From Rhodanobacter sp. C05 (GTDB lineage: Bacteria > Pseudomonadota > Gammaproteobacteria > Xanthomonadales > Rhodanobacteraceae), in assembly GCF_002001165.1 (NCBI RefSeq), contig NZ_MUNQ01000006.1:1-64000 (forward strand): a DNA stretch of 64,000 nt. The letters run 5' to 3'. Shown one piece after another: positions 43,634 to 53,642 of this stretch (position 1 is the first letter of the stretch; each line of letters starts with the position of its first letter). The notes under the pieces are model-generated. The model ran no database searches and had not been told where the DNA came from. It saw only the letters and a list, made by a program, of their open reading frames with translations. A program made the position numbers and the translations under genes.

Positions 43634-45829
43634 ATGACCAACCAAATCCAATCCGTCCGGGGCCGTGTCATGCGCCATGCAAGCCGTTACATGCTGATGG
43701 GCCTGTTCCTCGCCGCGGCCACTTGGGCCAGCGATGCGGCGGCCAGTACTACGCTCAAGAACATCACTTACGACACCTTGCCGGGTGGCAAAGTGCAACT
43801 ACACATGGATTTCGGCAGCGGCCCGGTGCCGGAACCGAAGATCTTCACCACGGGTAATCCGCCGCGCATTGCGATCGATTTCGCGGATACCGACAACGCG
43901 GCGGCACGTCATCTGGATATTGGCCAGGGTTCGACTTCCGGGGTATCTGCAGTCGAGGCTGGTGGCCGCACTCGTGTCGTGGTCGAGCTGATGCGCGAGT
44001 CGAGTTATCGCTCCAGCGTTGAAGGCAACAGTCTCGTGCTGACCATCAACAACGGTAGCGCAGACCAGTCGGTGACTACCGCAGCCACTGTCGATCCGAG
44101 CAAGGCACTGCCGTCGGCATCGAATGGTCCGGCAATCTCCAATATCGACTTCCGTCGCGGTCCGAATGGTGAAGGTCGTGTGCTGATCAGTTTCAGTGGC
44201 AGCGGTGCAAATGCGGAAATGACCCGCAAGGGAGACAATGTACTGGTCACGATCGATCACGCAAATTTGCCGGCCAATCTGGCACAGCGACTCGATACAT
44301 TGGACTTCGCCACACCAGTGCAATCGATCGTCACCCGTACTGGCATGGGTGGTGGCGCACGCATGGAAATCTCGGTCAAGGGGAATGTCGATACCTCGGC
44401 CTACCAGACCGCAGATCAATATGTAGTCGAAGTGGCGCCCAAGAAAGTTGACGCGAAGAGCGCTCAGCTGAACAAAGCTGGCCAGGAGCCAAGCTACAGC
44501 GGCAAGCGTGTGACGTTCAATTTCCAGGACATCCCCGTACGTTCGGCCCTGCAGTTGATTGCCGATGTATCAGGACTCAACCTGGTCGCTTCGGATAGCG
44601 TTGGCGGTAGTGTCACCTTGCGACTGGTCAATGTACCTTGGGATCAGGCGCTAGACGTGATCCTGCGGGCCAAAACCCTCGATAAGCGCCGTAACGGCAA
44701 CGTGGTCTGGGTGGCTCCACAGCAGGAGCTAGCCAAATACGAGCAGGATGTCGCTGATGCCAAACTGAAGGCACTGGATACCGCAGAGCTGGAGACGGCA
44801 TATGTGCCGATCAGTTACGGCAAAGCGCAGGACATCGCTAAGCTGTTAACCACCGGTAGCCTGCAAAGTCAAGGTGGTGGTGGTAGTAATAATACCTCCC
44901 ATGGCTTCCTGTCGGCACGTGGCAGTGCCTCGTTCGACATTCGTACTAATACGCTGCTTTTGAACGACACGCCGGACAAGATTAAACAATTGCGGGATTT
45001 GATTGCGGTGTTGGACAAGCCGGTGCAGCAGGTGTTGATCGAGTCGCGCATCGTGGTTGCCACAGACGACTTTACCCGCGAGCTCGGTGCAAAGTTCGGT
45101 GTCAGCGGCCAACACGTGAATCCCAGTGGTCAGGTGCTGCAGGTCGGCAATGCCTTGGGAGGCACGATTGGAAGCAACGCCGCCTCCTCGACGGGTACCA
45201 CTACCCTAGGCTCCGGTGGCCTCAATGTGAACCTGCCCTCGCAGAGTCAGGGCGGCAGTTTCGGGTTGGCCATTCTCGGCGCGAACTACGCAATCGATCT
45301 TGAGCTTTCCGCAGCGCAGACCGAAGGGCGCAGTGAAGTGATCTCCAGTCCGCGCGTTATCACGGCGAATCAGCAGGAAGCCGTGATCCGCCAGGGTCAG
45401 GAAATTGGTTACGTCACTTACCAGAACAGCACGGGTAGTGCTGCCGGTAGCGGCACTGCAACGGTGGCCTTCAAGGATGCCGTGCTGGAGCTGAGGGTGA
45501 CCCCGACGATCACCGCCGACAATCGTGTCTATCTGACCATCAACGTGACGAAGGATGCCTTGGCTGGTTATATCACCGTGCCCGGCAGTGGCCAGGTACC
45601 AACCATTGATACCCGCTCGATCAACACCTCGGTGCTGGTGGACAATGGGCAGACTGTGGTGCTTGGTGGCATCTACGAGGTCAACAAGACCAACACGGTC
45701 ACCAAGGTACCGGGTCTTGGCGATATCCCTGGCCTCGGTGCGCTGTTCCGTGACACGGTGCGTGGTGTAACCAAGGCCGAACTGCTGATCTTCGTGACGC
45801 CACGCATCCTCAGCGATACGCTTCAGTAA
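43634..45829 (+). CDS. pilQ: Type IV pilus secretin PilQ
   Basis: 731-aa outer-membrane secretin. Signal peptide (YMLMGLFLAAATWASDAAA), two AMIN domains (about 35-125 and 150-240), an N0/STN domain (VTFNFQDIPVRSALQLIADVSGLNLV) and a C-terminal secretin pore with VEVAPTITADNRVYL-type (ELRVTPTITADNRVYLTI) and VPGLGDIPGLGALFR. Starts at the ATG giving MTNQIQS; a longer frame overlaps pilP. Strong terminator follows. Confidence 0.96.
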   Translation: MTNQIQSVRGRVMRHASRYMLMGLFLAAATWASDAAASTTLKNITYDTLPGGKVQLHMDFGSGPVPEPKIFTTGNPPRIAIDFADTDNAAARHLDIGQGSTSGVSAVEAGGRTRVVVELMRESSYRSSVEGNSLVLTINNGSADQSVTTAATVDPSKALPSASNGPAISNIDFRRGPNGEGRVLISFSGSGANAEMTRKGDNVLVTIDHANLPANLAQRLDTLDFATPVQSIVTRTGMGGGARMEISVKGNVDTSAYQTADQYVVEVAPKKVDAKSAQLNKAGQEPSYSGKRVTFNFQDIPVRSALQLIADVSGLNLVASDSVGGSVTLRLVNVPWDQALDVILRAKTLDKRRNGNVVWVAPQQELAKYEQDVADAKLKALDTAELETAYVPISYGKAQDIAKLLTTGSLQSQGGGGSNNTSHGFLSARGSASFDIRTNTLLLNDTPDKIKQLRDLIAVLDKPVQQVLIESRIVVATDDFTRELGAKFGVSGQHVNPSGQVLQVGNALGGTIGSNAASSTGTTTLGSGGLNVNLPSQSQGGSFGLAILGANYAIDLELSAAQTEGRSEVISSPRVITANQQEAVIRQGQEIGYVTYQNSTGSAAGSGTATVAFKDAVLELRVTPTITADNRVYLTINVTKDALAGYITVPGSGQVPTIDTRSINTSVLVDNGQTVVLGGIYEVNKTNTVTKVPGLGDIPGLGALFRDTVRGVTKAELLIFVTPRILSDTLQ

Positions 45830-45850
45830 AATCCACGTTGCCCATTGAAA

Positions 45851-45879
45851 AGAGGCGGCTACGGCCGCCTCTTTTTTTG
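45851..45879 (+). terminator. Intrinsic terminator after pilQ
   Basis: 9-bp stem AGAGGCGGC / GCCGCCTCT with a TACG tetraloop, followed by seven T. Confidence 0.9.
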
Positions 45880-46007
45880 TGCGGGACGGATTACCCAGAT
45901 GCGTTGGTTAAACTTCCGGCACCGATTATGGTCTGTAGCTCGCAATCGGATCATGTGCCCGAGTGGCATGCCGTATCCGGCCCGCACTACACCGATAACG
46001 GACGCAG

Positions 46008-47006
46008 ATGATGGATATGCCCGAAACCTCGATCCAGAGCAGTTTGCACGACGTATTCACGCGATTGCGCGATGAGTTGCAAACTTGTGTCATCGGTCAG
46101 CCCCACCTGATCAACTGCCTGCTGGTCGCCTTGCTGGCGGACGGTCATCTGCTGGTCGAGGGAGCGCCAGGCCTGGCCAAGACCACCGCAGTGAAGGCGC
46201 TGGCGGTGCGGATCAAGGCGGACTTCCACCGCGTACAGTTCACGCCGGACCTGCTGCCAGCGGATCTCACGGGTACAGATGTGTTCCGTCCGCAGTCAGG
46301 CAGCTTCGAGTTCGAGCGTGGCCCGTTATTCCACAACATCGTGTTGGCCGACGAGATCAATCGTGCGCCGGCAAAAGTGCAATCGGCGTTGCTGGAGGCA
46401 ATGGCTGAGCAACAGATCACCGTGGGCCGCAGTACGTGGCAGCTACCTGAGTTGTTCATGGTGATGGCAACACAGAATCCGATTGAGCAGGAAGGCACGT
46501 TCACATTGCCGGAAGCCCAGCTCGACCGTTTCCTGATGCATGTGACGATCGGCTACCCGGATGCGATTGCCGAGTTGGCGATACTCAAGCTGGCACGTGA
46601 GCAGGCCAGTCGTCGAGCGCATCCCGTGGCTGCGCCGGCAGCCTTGTTGAGCCAGGCGGATGTATTTGCCGCGCGTGACGCGGCGATGGCCGTGCACATG
46701 GCGCCCGCGCTGGAGGAATACCTGACCCAGCTGGTGCTGGCCACCCGCGATGCCGGTCGCTATGGTCCCGAACTGAAGCGCTGGATCGCCTGGGGCGGCA
46801 GCCCGCGTGCCACCATCGCGCTGGATCGCTGTTCACGCGCACAGGCATGGCTGTCTGGTCGCGATTACGTGTTGCCCGAGGACGTGCATGCCATCGCCCA
46901 TGAAGTACTGCGGCATCGAGTACTGCTCAGCTATGAGGCGGAGGCCGAAGGCGTGCGGCCGGACCAGGTGATCGATCGCCTGTTGGACCTCGTGCCGCTG
47001 CCGTGA
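46008..47006 (+). CDS. MoxR-family AAA+ ATPase
   Basis: 332-aa chaperone-like AAA+ ATPase that typically matures metal or VWA-containing complexes. Walker A GAPGLAKTTAVKAL, Walker B IVLADEINRAPAKVQSALLEAM, sensor QNPIEQEGTFTLPEAQLDRFLMH. An in-frame ATG one codon later (46011) is also possible. Heads the operon with DUF58, DUF4381, two VWA proteins and BatD; stop overlaps the DUF58 start. Confidence 0.94.
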   Translation: MMDMPETSIQSSLHDVFTRLRDELQTCVIGQPHLINCLLVALLADGHLLVEGAPGLAKTTAVKALAVRIKADFHRVQFTPDLLPADLTGTDVFRPQSGSFEFERGPLFHNIVLADEINRAPAKVQSALLEAMAEQQITVGRSTWQLPELFMVMATQNPIEQEGTFTLPEAQLDRFLMHVTIGYPDAIAELAILKLAREQASRRAHPVAAPAALLSQADVFAARDAAMAVHMAPALEEYLTQLVLATRDAGRYGPELKRWIAWGGSPRATIALDRCSRAQAWLSGRDYVLPEDVHAIAHEVLRHRVLLSYEAEAEGVRPDQVIDRLLDLVPLP

Positions 47007-47938
47007 GCGCTGTCGTGCAGACACGGGCGGACGGCAATGGCTGCAGCCGGGTATCGCTGGCTGAACTGATCGCACTTCGCGTGCGGGTGGGGCGTGTCCG
47101 CATGGCGCCGTTGCTCAGTCGCGCTGCGCGCAGTGGTCAGCAATCCAGCCGTCTATACGGCCGAGGTATGGATTATGCCGAATCACGGGTCTACCAGGCT
47201 GGCGACGATGTGCGCAGGCTTGACTGGAGACTTACCGCACGCAGCGGCAAGTTGCACACCAAACTGTTCCAGGAGGACCGCGAAGGCTGTCTGCTGATTC
47301 TGCTGGACACCCATGCCAGCATGCGTTTTGGTACGAAGGTGCGCTTCAAGTCCGTGCAAGCGGCGCGTGTTGCGGCTTGTGCTGCCTGGCATGCGGTGTC
47401 TGCCGGTGAACGGGTTGGCGTAATGGCGTTTGGTCACGCAGAGCAGTTGCTCCGCCCGCAGGCCGGTCCTCGTGGCGCGCTGGCGGTATGCGGTGCGTTA
47501 GCCGAGTGGGATGCGCTGCCGACGTCAGGCAAGGCCGAATCACTGGCCGATGCATTGACCCGTGCGGGTCGCGTGCTGCATGGCGCGAGCAGGGTGCTGC
47601 TGATCAGCGATGGCTTCAGCAGCGACACATCGGCGCGTCGGCAACTGCTCGATCTGACGCGTCATGCTGGCGTCAGGGTGCTTGTCGTCGCCGATGCGCT
47701 GGAACTCGCACTGGCGCCTCCAGGGCGATATCCATTTGAGCATGCGGACGAGTGCAGTGAAGTGGTCTTGCAGTCCGAACGCCAGCGTCTTGATTTTCAG
47801 CGTGCACTCGGCGCAGGGCCGTCACGGCTCGTTGAGCTGGCACAGTCACTGAATTTACGTTGCAACTGCATTGATACCGTGGCCGATCCGTTGGAGTCGG
47901 TCGCGGACCTGTTCGGTGCTGCAAGGTCGACGCGATGA
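47003..47938 (+). CDS. DUF58 domain-containing protein
   Basis: 311-aa protein with the DUF58 motif GRGMDYAESRVYQAGDDVRRLDWRLTARSGKLHTKLFQEDRE, followed by a VWA-like part (LLILLDTHASMRFGTK) in which the DxSxS metal site is altered (D-T-H-A-S). GTG start overlapping moxR (GTGA). Soluble; partner of MoxR in this operon type. Confidence 0.92.
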   Translation: MSAVVQTRADGNGCSRVSLAELIALRVRVGRVRMAPLLSRAARSGQQSSRLYGRGMDYAESRVYQAGDDVRRLDWRLTARSGKLHTKLFQEDREGCLLILLDTHASMRFGTKVRFKSVQAARVAACAAWHAVSAGERVGVMAFGHAEQLLRPQAGPRGALAVCGALAEWDALPTSGKAESLADALTRAGRVLHGASRVLLISDGFSSDTSARRQLLDLTRHAGVRVLVVADALELALAPPGRYPFEHADECSEVVLQSERQRLDFQRALGAGPSRLVELAQSLNLRCNCIDTVADPLESVADLFGAARSTR

Positions 47939-48471
47939 ACGCATTGCCCGCGCAGTCAAGTAGTGCCGCTGCGTCCGCAGGCCCCAGCCTGCGTGACATT
48001 CACCTGCCGCCGGAGCCTTCGATATGGCCACCTGCTCCGGGATGGTGGGTGCTGGCGGCCTTGTTGCTGCTGGTGTTGCTGCTGGGGCCCTGGTTGTGGC
48101 GACGCCGTAGCCATGTGCTTCGACAGCGCAATCAGGTGTTGCTTGATCTTGAACATCTGGTGCAACGACATCAGCAAGATGAGGATCAGGCCATGCTGGC
48201 AAGCGAGCTGCATCAACTGCTGCGACGCGTGGCACGCCGGCACGATGCCACAGCCACGCAACAGCGTGGCGAAGCGTGGAGGCAGACGCTGGCGCGGGTG
48301 CCTGTCGATGCAGCTACGCTGGATCGGCTGCTGGCACTGGAACAGGCGATCTATCGCCCGTCGTCGTCATTCGATCACGCCGCCGCTGTAGCCGCCGTGC
48401 GGCAGTGGCTGCGTCTGGCATTGCAGCCGTCAGCCTGGAAGCCGGTTGCGGCGGAGCGCGCCCATGCCTGA
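47935..48471 (+). CDS. DUF4381 domain-containing membrane protein
   Basis: 178-aa protein with an N-terminal LRDIHLPPEPSIWPPAPGWWVLAALLLLVLLLGPWLWRRR, i.e. the DUF4381 opening plus one membrane helix, and a cytoplasmic helical domain (LASELHQLLRRVARRH). ATGA overlap with DUF58; ends 8 nt into the next gene. Confidence 0.88.
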   Translation: MNALPAQSSSAAASAGPSLRDIHLPPEPSIWPPAPGWWVLAALLLLVLLLGPWLWRRRSHVLRQRNQVLLDLEHLVQRHQQDEDQAMLASELHQLLRRVARRHDATATQQRGEAWRQTLARVPVDAATLDRLLALEQAIYRPSSSFDHAAAVAAVRQWLRLALQPSAWKPVAAERAHA

Positions 48472-49450
48472 GTTTGCATGGCCCTGGGTGATCGTGCTGC
48501 TGCCATTGCCATGGCTGCTGCGTCGCTGGCTACGTCCGGCGGCGCCAGGGCAAGCCCTGCATCTGCCGCAGCCGGGATTGCAGCTGAGGGTTGTGAGTGC
48601 ACATACGACGCATGGCATCACGCCGTGGCTGCTGGGACTGGCGTGGTTGTGTGTGCTGGCCGCCGCAGCGCGTCCGCAATGGATCGGGCCGCCACAGGCG
48701 CAGCAACGCAGTGGGCGTGCGGTGATGCTGGCAGTGGACCTGTCCGGGAGCATGCGTACCGAGGACATGGAATTGGCGGGACAGGCAACCAGCCGTTTCG
48801 GCGCGGTCGAGGCGATCGCCGGCGACTTCATCAATCGACGCAGCGGCGACGAGATGGGGTTGATCCTGTTCGGCAGCCAGGCATTCCTGGTCACGCCGTT
48901 GACCTATGATTTATCCGCGGTGCGCGCTCAGTTGCAGGGTTCCGTGGTGGGCCTGGCGGGTACCGAGACGGCGATCGGCGATGCGATCGCTGTAGCGGTA
49001 AAGCGGTTGTCGGCATTACCCGAGCAGGCTCGCGTGCTGGTTTTGCTTACCGACGGGATCAACAATGCCGGCAACATTTCGCCGCGCGAGGCAGCACGTG
49101 CGGCCAAGGCGGCCGGGGTGCGCATCTATACCATCGGCATCGGCGCCACGCAGATGCGTGTGCCCGGATTCTTCGGCAGCCAGGTGATCAATCCCTCGGC
49201 GGATCTGGACGCGGACATGCTCACTACGATCGCCAGGGAGACCGGCGGCCAGTTCTTCCGTGCCACCGACGGTCGCGAACTTGCCAATGCCTATCGTGCG
49301 ATCGATGCGCTGGAGCCGATGCCGCAGCATGGTCCGACGCTGCGGCCACGGCACGAGCTGTTCCGCTGGCCGTTGCTGGCCGCGGTCGTACTGCTGTTGC
49401 TGGTCATCCTGCCGCGTCGGTTTGGTCGAGCGGTGGAGCAGCTGGCATGA
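48464..49450 (+). CDS. VWA-domain membrane protein (BatA-like)
   Basis: 328-aa protein: N-terminal membrane helices, a VWA domain with an intact MIDAS (VDLSGSMRTED, Asp92) and a second Asp in LVLLTDGINNAG, and a C-terminal membrane helix (LLAAVVLLLLVIL). Typical BatA. Start at MPEFAWPW overlaps the DUF4381 stop; the longer frame from 48446 is less likely. Overlaps the next gene by ATGA. Confidence 0.92.
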   Translation: MPEFAWPWVIVLLPLPWLLRRWLRPAAPGQALHLPQPGLQLRVVSAHTTHGITPWLLGLAWLCVLAAAARPQWIGPPQAQQRSGRAVMLAVDLSGSMRTEDMELAGQATSRFGAVEAIAGDFINRRSGDEMGLILFGSQAFLVTPLTYDLSAVRAQLQGSVVGLAGTETAIGDAIAVAVKRLSALPEQARVLVLLTDGINNAGNISPREAARAAKAAGVRIYTIGIGATQMRVPGFFGSQVINPSADLDADMLTTIARETGGQFFRATDGRELANAYRAIDALEPMPQHGPTLRPRHELFRWPLLAAVVLLLLVILPRRFGRAVEQLA

Positions 49451-51339
49451 GCGAACTGCTGCAACAGTTTCATTTCCTGCGCCCATGGTGGCTGGCCGCA
49501 CTGGCCCTGCTGCCGCTGCTGGGCTGGCTGGGCACGGGACGTGATGTAGCGCAGAGAAAACTGTTGCGATTGGTCGATGCCGAGCTGTTGCCTTACCTGT
49601 TGCGCGGTCGCACGATCAACCGGAGCTTGCCGTTGTGGTTGTTTGCGCTGGGCTGGACGCTGTGCGCACTGGCACTGGCCGGCCCGAGCTGGAGCCGCGT
49701 CACACAGCCGCTATATGCGAGTCGTGCATCGCAGGTCGTGGCGATTTCGCTGTCGCAGCACATGCTGGCACGCGACATGGCGCCGAGCCGGCTCGACCGG
49801 GCACGCTACAAGGCCCATGACCTGCTGGCGAGCAATCGCGATGGGCTGAATGCGCTGATCGGCTATGCCGGTGAAGCGTTCGTGGTGGCGCCGCTGACCT
49901 CTGATGCGAACAGCCTCGATGACCTGCTCGATGCGATGGCACCGGACACGATGCCGGTGGATGGCAACGACGCAGCGCAGGCGATCGAGCGTGGTATGGC
50001 GCTGATCCATGACGCCAAGACCGGTGGCGGTTTGCTGGTGCTGATTACCGATCAGGCAGACGCCGCGGCGGATACCGCCGCACGCAAGGCGAACGCAGCC
50101 GGCGTGCAGGTCTCGGTGCTTGGCATCGGCACGCTGCAAGGCGGTCCGGTACCGCTGGCCGATGGCGGCTTTCTGCGTGACGCGCAGGGGCAGATGACGC
50201 TGGCGCGGCGCGATGATGCTGGCCTTGCCGCATTGGCCGCCGCGGGTGGCGGCCGTTATGTGCCGATGCGTGCGGATCATGTCGATATCGATGCGCTGCA
50301 CGCGCAGCTGCATGCAGGGCCTGCCGCGATGGCCAGTGGACAGAGCGGTGACGAATGGCAGGATCGCGGCCCGTGGCTGCTGTTGCCGTTGTTGCCGATC
50401 GTGGCGCTGGCATTTCGTCGCGGCTGGTTGCTGCTGTTGCCACTGATGTTGCTGCCGCTGCTGCCGGCGACGGCCGAGGCGACGACCTGGCGGGACCTGT
50501 GGCAGCGTCCCGACCAGCAGGTGGCGCAGGCACTGCACGATGGTGATGCGGAGCAGGCGCAGAAGCTTGCACGCGACCCGGCCTGGCGGGGGGCGGCCGC
50601 ATATCGTGCCAGCGATTACGTCACTGCGACGCAGGCCCTGCAGCATGCGCCAGGCAGCGATGCGGCGTACAACCTCGGCAATGCACGGGCCAGACAGGGC
50701 CGGTACCAGCAAGCCATCGATGCCTATGACGATGCCTTGAAACTCGATCCGGCCAACGCCGACGCCAAGGTGAATCGTCAGGCGGTCGAGGACTGGTTGC
50801 GCAAGCAACAGCAACAGCAGAAGCACGATCAGAAACCGCAGGATCAGAGTGGCAGCCAGGGTCAATCTTCGTCTGGCGGCCAAGGCGACGACAACAAGAA
50901 AAATGCTTCAAAGGCACAGGACCAGAAACCGGGCGAGGATGCTGGCAAGCCATCCGACCAGGCCGGTCACGATGGGCAGTCGCAGGCGAAGGATCAGCCG
51001 GGCAAGGATGCCTCTGCGAAGGATCAGGCAGGCGATCAGCCTGCGCCGCAGACACCACAGCAGCAGGCCGAGCAGAAAGCGCGTGCCGAGCAAACGCAGA
51101 AGGCACTGCAGCAGCAGATGGATCAGGCATTGGCCGCACAGCCAAAGGACAAGCAGGACGCGACGACTCATCAGCTTGGCGCGGTATCGAAAGACGATCC
51201 GCAGTCGAAGTTACCGGCTGACCTGCGTCAGGCGTTACAGCGTGTGCCGGACGATCCCGGTGCGCTGCTGCGACGAAAATTCGAACTGGAATATCTGCAG
51301 CGCCACGGTGGCGCAGTGCAAGAGGATGATCAGCCGTGA
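49447..51339 (+). CDS. VWA and TPR membrane protein (BatB/BatC-like), degenerate MIDAS
   Basis: 630-aa protein: membrane helices, a VWA domain (about 95-290), two more membrane helices (about 315-345), a TPR unit (AAYNLGNARARQGRYQQAIDAYDDALKLDPANADA) and a long Gln/Asp/Lys-rich disordered region (about 455-590). The metal site reads SLSQH (residues 101-105) where DxSxS is expected, so metal binding is doubtful. It probably acts as a fused BatB-BatC scaffold beside BatA. ATGA overlap with both neighbours' reading frames. Confidence 0.88.
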   Translation: MSELLQQFHFLRPWWLAALALLPLLGWLGTGRDVAQRKLLRLVDAELLPYLLRGRTINRSLPLWLFALGWTLCALALAGPSWSRVTQPLYASRASQVVAISLSQHMLARDMAPSRLDRARYKAHDLLASNRDGLNALIGYAGEAFVVAPLTSDANSLDDLLDAMAPDTMPVDGNDAAQAIERGMALIHDAKTGGGLLVLITDQADAAADTAARKANAAGVQVSVLGIGTLQGGPVPLADGGFLRDAQGQMTLARRDDAGLAALAAAGGGRYVPMRADHVDIDALHAQLHAGPAAMASGQSGDEWQDRGPWLLLPLLPIVALAFRRGWLLLLPLMLLPLLPATAEATTWRDLWQRPDQQVAQALHDGDAEQAQKLARDPAWRGAAAYRASDYVTATQALQHAPGSDAAYNLGNARARQGRYQQAIDAYDDALKLDPANADAKVNRQAVEDWLRKQQQQQKHDQKPQDQSGSQGQSSSGGQGDDNKKNASKAQDQKPGEDAGKPSDQAGHDGQSQAKDQPGKDASAKDQAGDQPAPQTPQQQAEQKARAEQTQKALQQQMDQALAAQPKDKQDATTHQLGAVSKDDPQSKLPADLRQALQRVPDDPGALLRRKFELEYLQRHGGAVQEDDQP

Positions 51340-53045
51340 TCTTTCGACGACTCATTGCAGGCTGGTTGCTCGCGCTGCTGCTGATTCCGTCAGCTGCCCA
51401 TGCCACCGACGTAATGGCCAGCCTTGATCGCAGCAGTGTGCAGCTCGGTGAGACCGTAACCTTGAATCTGCGCGTCAATGGCGATATCGACAACGCCGAC
51501 CACCCTGATCTGCGTGCCTTGAGCCAGGATTTCGACATAGTCGGCAGCTCGCAGAGCAGCAGCCTCAGCGTCATCAATGGCACAGCGACTGCTACAACGA
51601 CATTCGGCATCGCGCTGCGCCCGAAGCGTGCCGGGACCCTGCAGATTCCCGCGCTCAGCGTGGCCGGCAGCCAGACTGCGCCGCTGCAGCTGCAGGTGAC
51701 TGCGCCTGACCCGGCGACGCTCGCGGCCACGCACAAGGATGTTTTCATGGAGGCGCAGGTCGAGCCTGCACACGGCTATGTCGGCCAGCAGTTGAGTTAT
51801 GTGCTGCGGTTGTATTACGCCAACATGATCAATGGCGATGCGCCTGCGGCGCCCCAGATTGATGGCGCCCAGATCAGCCAGTTCGGCAATGGCCTGAACT
51901 ACGACACCGAACGTGGTGGTCGCACCTACCATGTGCTGGAACAACGCTATGCGCTGATCCCACAGCGTGCCGGACACATCGAGATTCCCGCCGCGCACTT
52001 CCAGGGCGGAGCGGTGGATCCGAACGACCCCAACAGTTTCTTTGGCGCCAGCACTCCGGTTTCGGCCAGTGCCCCGGCGCTTTCCATCGAGGTGCAGGCG
52101 GCGCCGGCCGACTGGGGCAAGAGTGCATGGCTGCCTGCGCGTCAGTTGAGCCTGAGCCTGGATGGCTGGCCAAAAGCATCGGATTCGCCGCGGGTCGGCC
52201 AGCCGCTGAACCTCACCATGGACCTGCAGGCGACGGGGTTGTCGTACGAGGTATTGCCGGCACTTAGCCTGCCACCACTGGACGGTGCCACGGTGTATCC
52301 GGACAAGCCGGCCAGCGGCAACCACAACGACGGTCAATGGATCGTCGGATGGCGCCAGCAGGCGTTCGCGGTGGTGCCTGAGCGCGCGGGCACGCTCACC
52401 ATTCCCGCCACCACACTGAAGTGGTGGAACGTGCTGACCGATCGCATGGAAGTGGCACAGATTCCGGCACACAGCATCACGATCCTGCCGGCAGCTGGCG
52501 CGCCGGCAACATCGCCTTCAGCACCACTCACCGCAACCACTCCGGCAGTTGCTGATGTGCTCGCCAAGGCAGCCACTGGCACTGCCGCAGTTACGCCAGC
52601 TGCGCCATGGCGCGAAATTGCCTTGGCCAGCATCGGCCTGTGGCTGCTGAGCGCACTGGGCTGGTGGTTGTGGCGTCGTCGCCGTGCCACCGTTGCAAAC
52701 GTCGCCCCGGTGACGATGCAGACGTCGGCGCATCAAGCCCGGCTTGCTTTCATCGCGGCGGCGCGAGGCAACGACAGCACTGCACAGGTGCACACCCTGC
52801 TGGCATGGGCACGCGTCGAACGGCCGCTGATCCAGCATCTCGGAGACCTCTCGGCTGCGCTGGACGATGCCCCACAACGTGCAGCGATCGCCAGCCTGCA
52901 GCAGCGCCATTACGCTGATGCGCCGTTATCCGAACGCGACGCACAATTGGCTGAAGTGTTCAAACGCGGCTTCGTGTGGCGCCTCGTCAATACGGGCGAC
53001 GAAAATCCGGATCTGCCGCCACTGTATCCGTTCAAGCTGCATTGA
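51336..53045 (+). CDS. BatD-family protein
   Basis: 569-aa exported protein: signal peptide (AGWLLALLLIPSAAHA), Ig-like beta domains (SLDRSSVQLGETVTLNLRVNGD..., and the repeat-like EVQPAHGYVGQQLSYVLRLYYANM), and one C-terminal membrane helix (IGLWLLSALGWWLWRRRRA). GTG start overlapping the previous stop (GTGA). Completes the MoxR-Bat operon, linked elsewhere to envelope or stress tolerance. Confidence 0.9.
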   Translation: MIFRRLIAGWLLALLLIPSAAHATDVMASLDRSSVQLGETVTLNLRVNGDIDNADHPDLRALSQDFDIVGSSQSSSLSVINGTATATTTFGIALRPKRAGTLQIPALSVAGSQTAPLQLQVTAPDPATLAATHKDVFMEAQVEPAHGYVGQQLSYVLRLYYANMINGDAPAAPQIDGAQISQFGNGLNYDTERGGRTYHVLEQRYALIPQRAGHIEIPAAHFQGGAVDPNDPNSFFGASTPVSASAPALSIEVQAAPADWGKSAWLPARQLSLSLDGWPKASDSPRVGQPLNLTMDLQATGLSYEVLPALSLPPLDGATVYPDKPASGNHNDGQWIVGWRQQAFAVVPERAGTLTIPATTLKWWNVLTDRMEVAQIPAHSITILPAAGAPATSPSAPLTATTPAVADVLAKAATGTAAVTPAAPWREIALASIGLWLLSALGWWLWRRRRATVANVAPVTMQTSAHQARLAFIAAARGNDSTAQVHTLLAWARVERPLIQHLGDLSAALDDAPQRAAIASLQQRHYADAPLSERDAQLAEVFKRGFVWRLVNTGDENPDLPPLYPFKLH

Positions 53046-53052
53046 ACGCCAT

Positions 53053-53574
53053 TCAGATGCGGTCGAGCGCATGCTGGAACACCACGCGCATGGCATCACT
53101 GAAGCAGCACAGTGTCACCTCGATGGCGGTGTTGTCGACGAGTTCATCGTGCAGAGTACGCACGGCAACTGTGGCGGCTTGCGCAGGCGGATAGCCGTAC
53201 ACGCCGCAACTGATTGCCGGGAAGGCGATCGTGTGCCACCCGAACTCGCGCAGCAGGTGCATGGCGTTGCGATAGCAGTGCGCCAGCAGCAGGGACTCGC
53301 CATGACTGCCGCCATGCCAGATCGGTCCGACCGTATGGATCACGTGGCGTGCGGGTAGTGCAAAGCCGGCGGTGAGGCGCACTTCACCGGTCGGACAACG
53401 CACGCTTGGCGCGGATTCGGGCAAGGCCAGGCAGGCGTGCAGCAGGGCCGGTCCGGCTGCACGGTGAATCGCGCCATCCACGCCACCGCCACCGAGCAGA
53501 CCGGGGTTGGCCGCGTTGACGATGGCGTCCACGTGCAGTTCGGTGATGTCGGCGGTAATGACCTGGATGGGCAT
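53053..53574 (-). CDS. Macrodomain protein (O-acetyl-ADP-ribose deacetylase-like)
   Basis: 173-aa single macrodomain of the YmdB/MacroD type. ADP-ribose-binding motifs: ITADITELHVDAIVNAANPGLLGGGGVDGAIHRAAG and the late FPAISCGVYGYPPAQAA. Hydrolyses ADP-ribose esters in relatives. Start at MPIQVITADI; longer starts rejected. Ends 8 nt past the convergent BatD stop; divergent from the MarR gene. Confidence 0.93.
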   Translation of the reverse strand: MPIQVITADITELHVDAIVNAANPGLLGGGGVDGAIHRAAGPALLHACLALPESAPSVRCPTGEVRLTAGFALPARHVIHTVGPIWHGGSHGESLLLAHCYRNAMHLLREFGWHTIAFPAISCGVYGYPPAQAATVAVRTLHDELVDNTAIEVTLCCFSDAMRVVFQHALDRI

Positions 53575-53642
53575 GGCTTCGGTGATGGTGGCGCCGTATG
53601 CTCTCAGCCGGCGCCCGATATGCAACGAGGTTTCAACCGATC

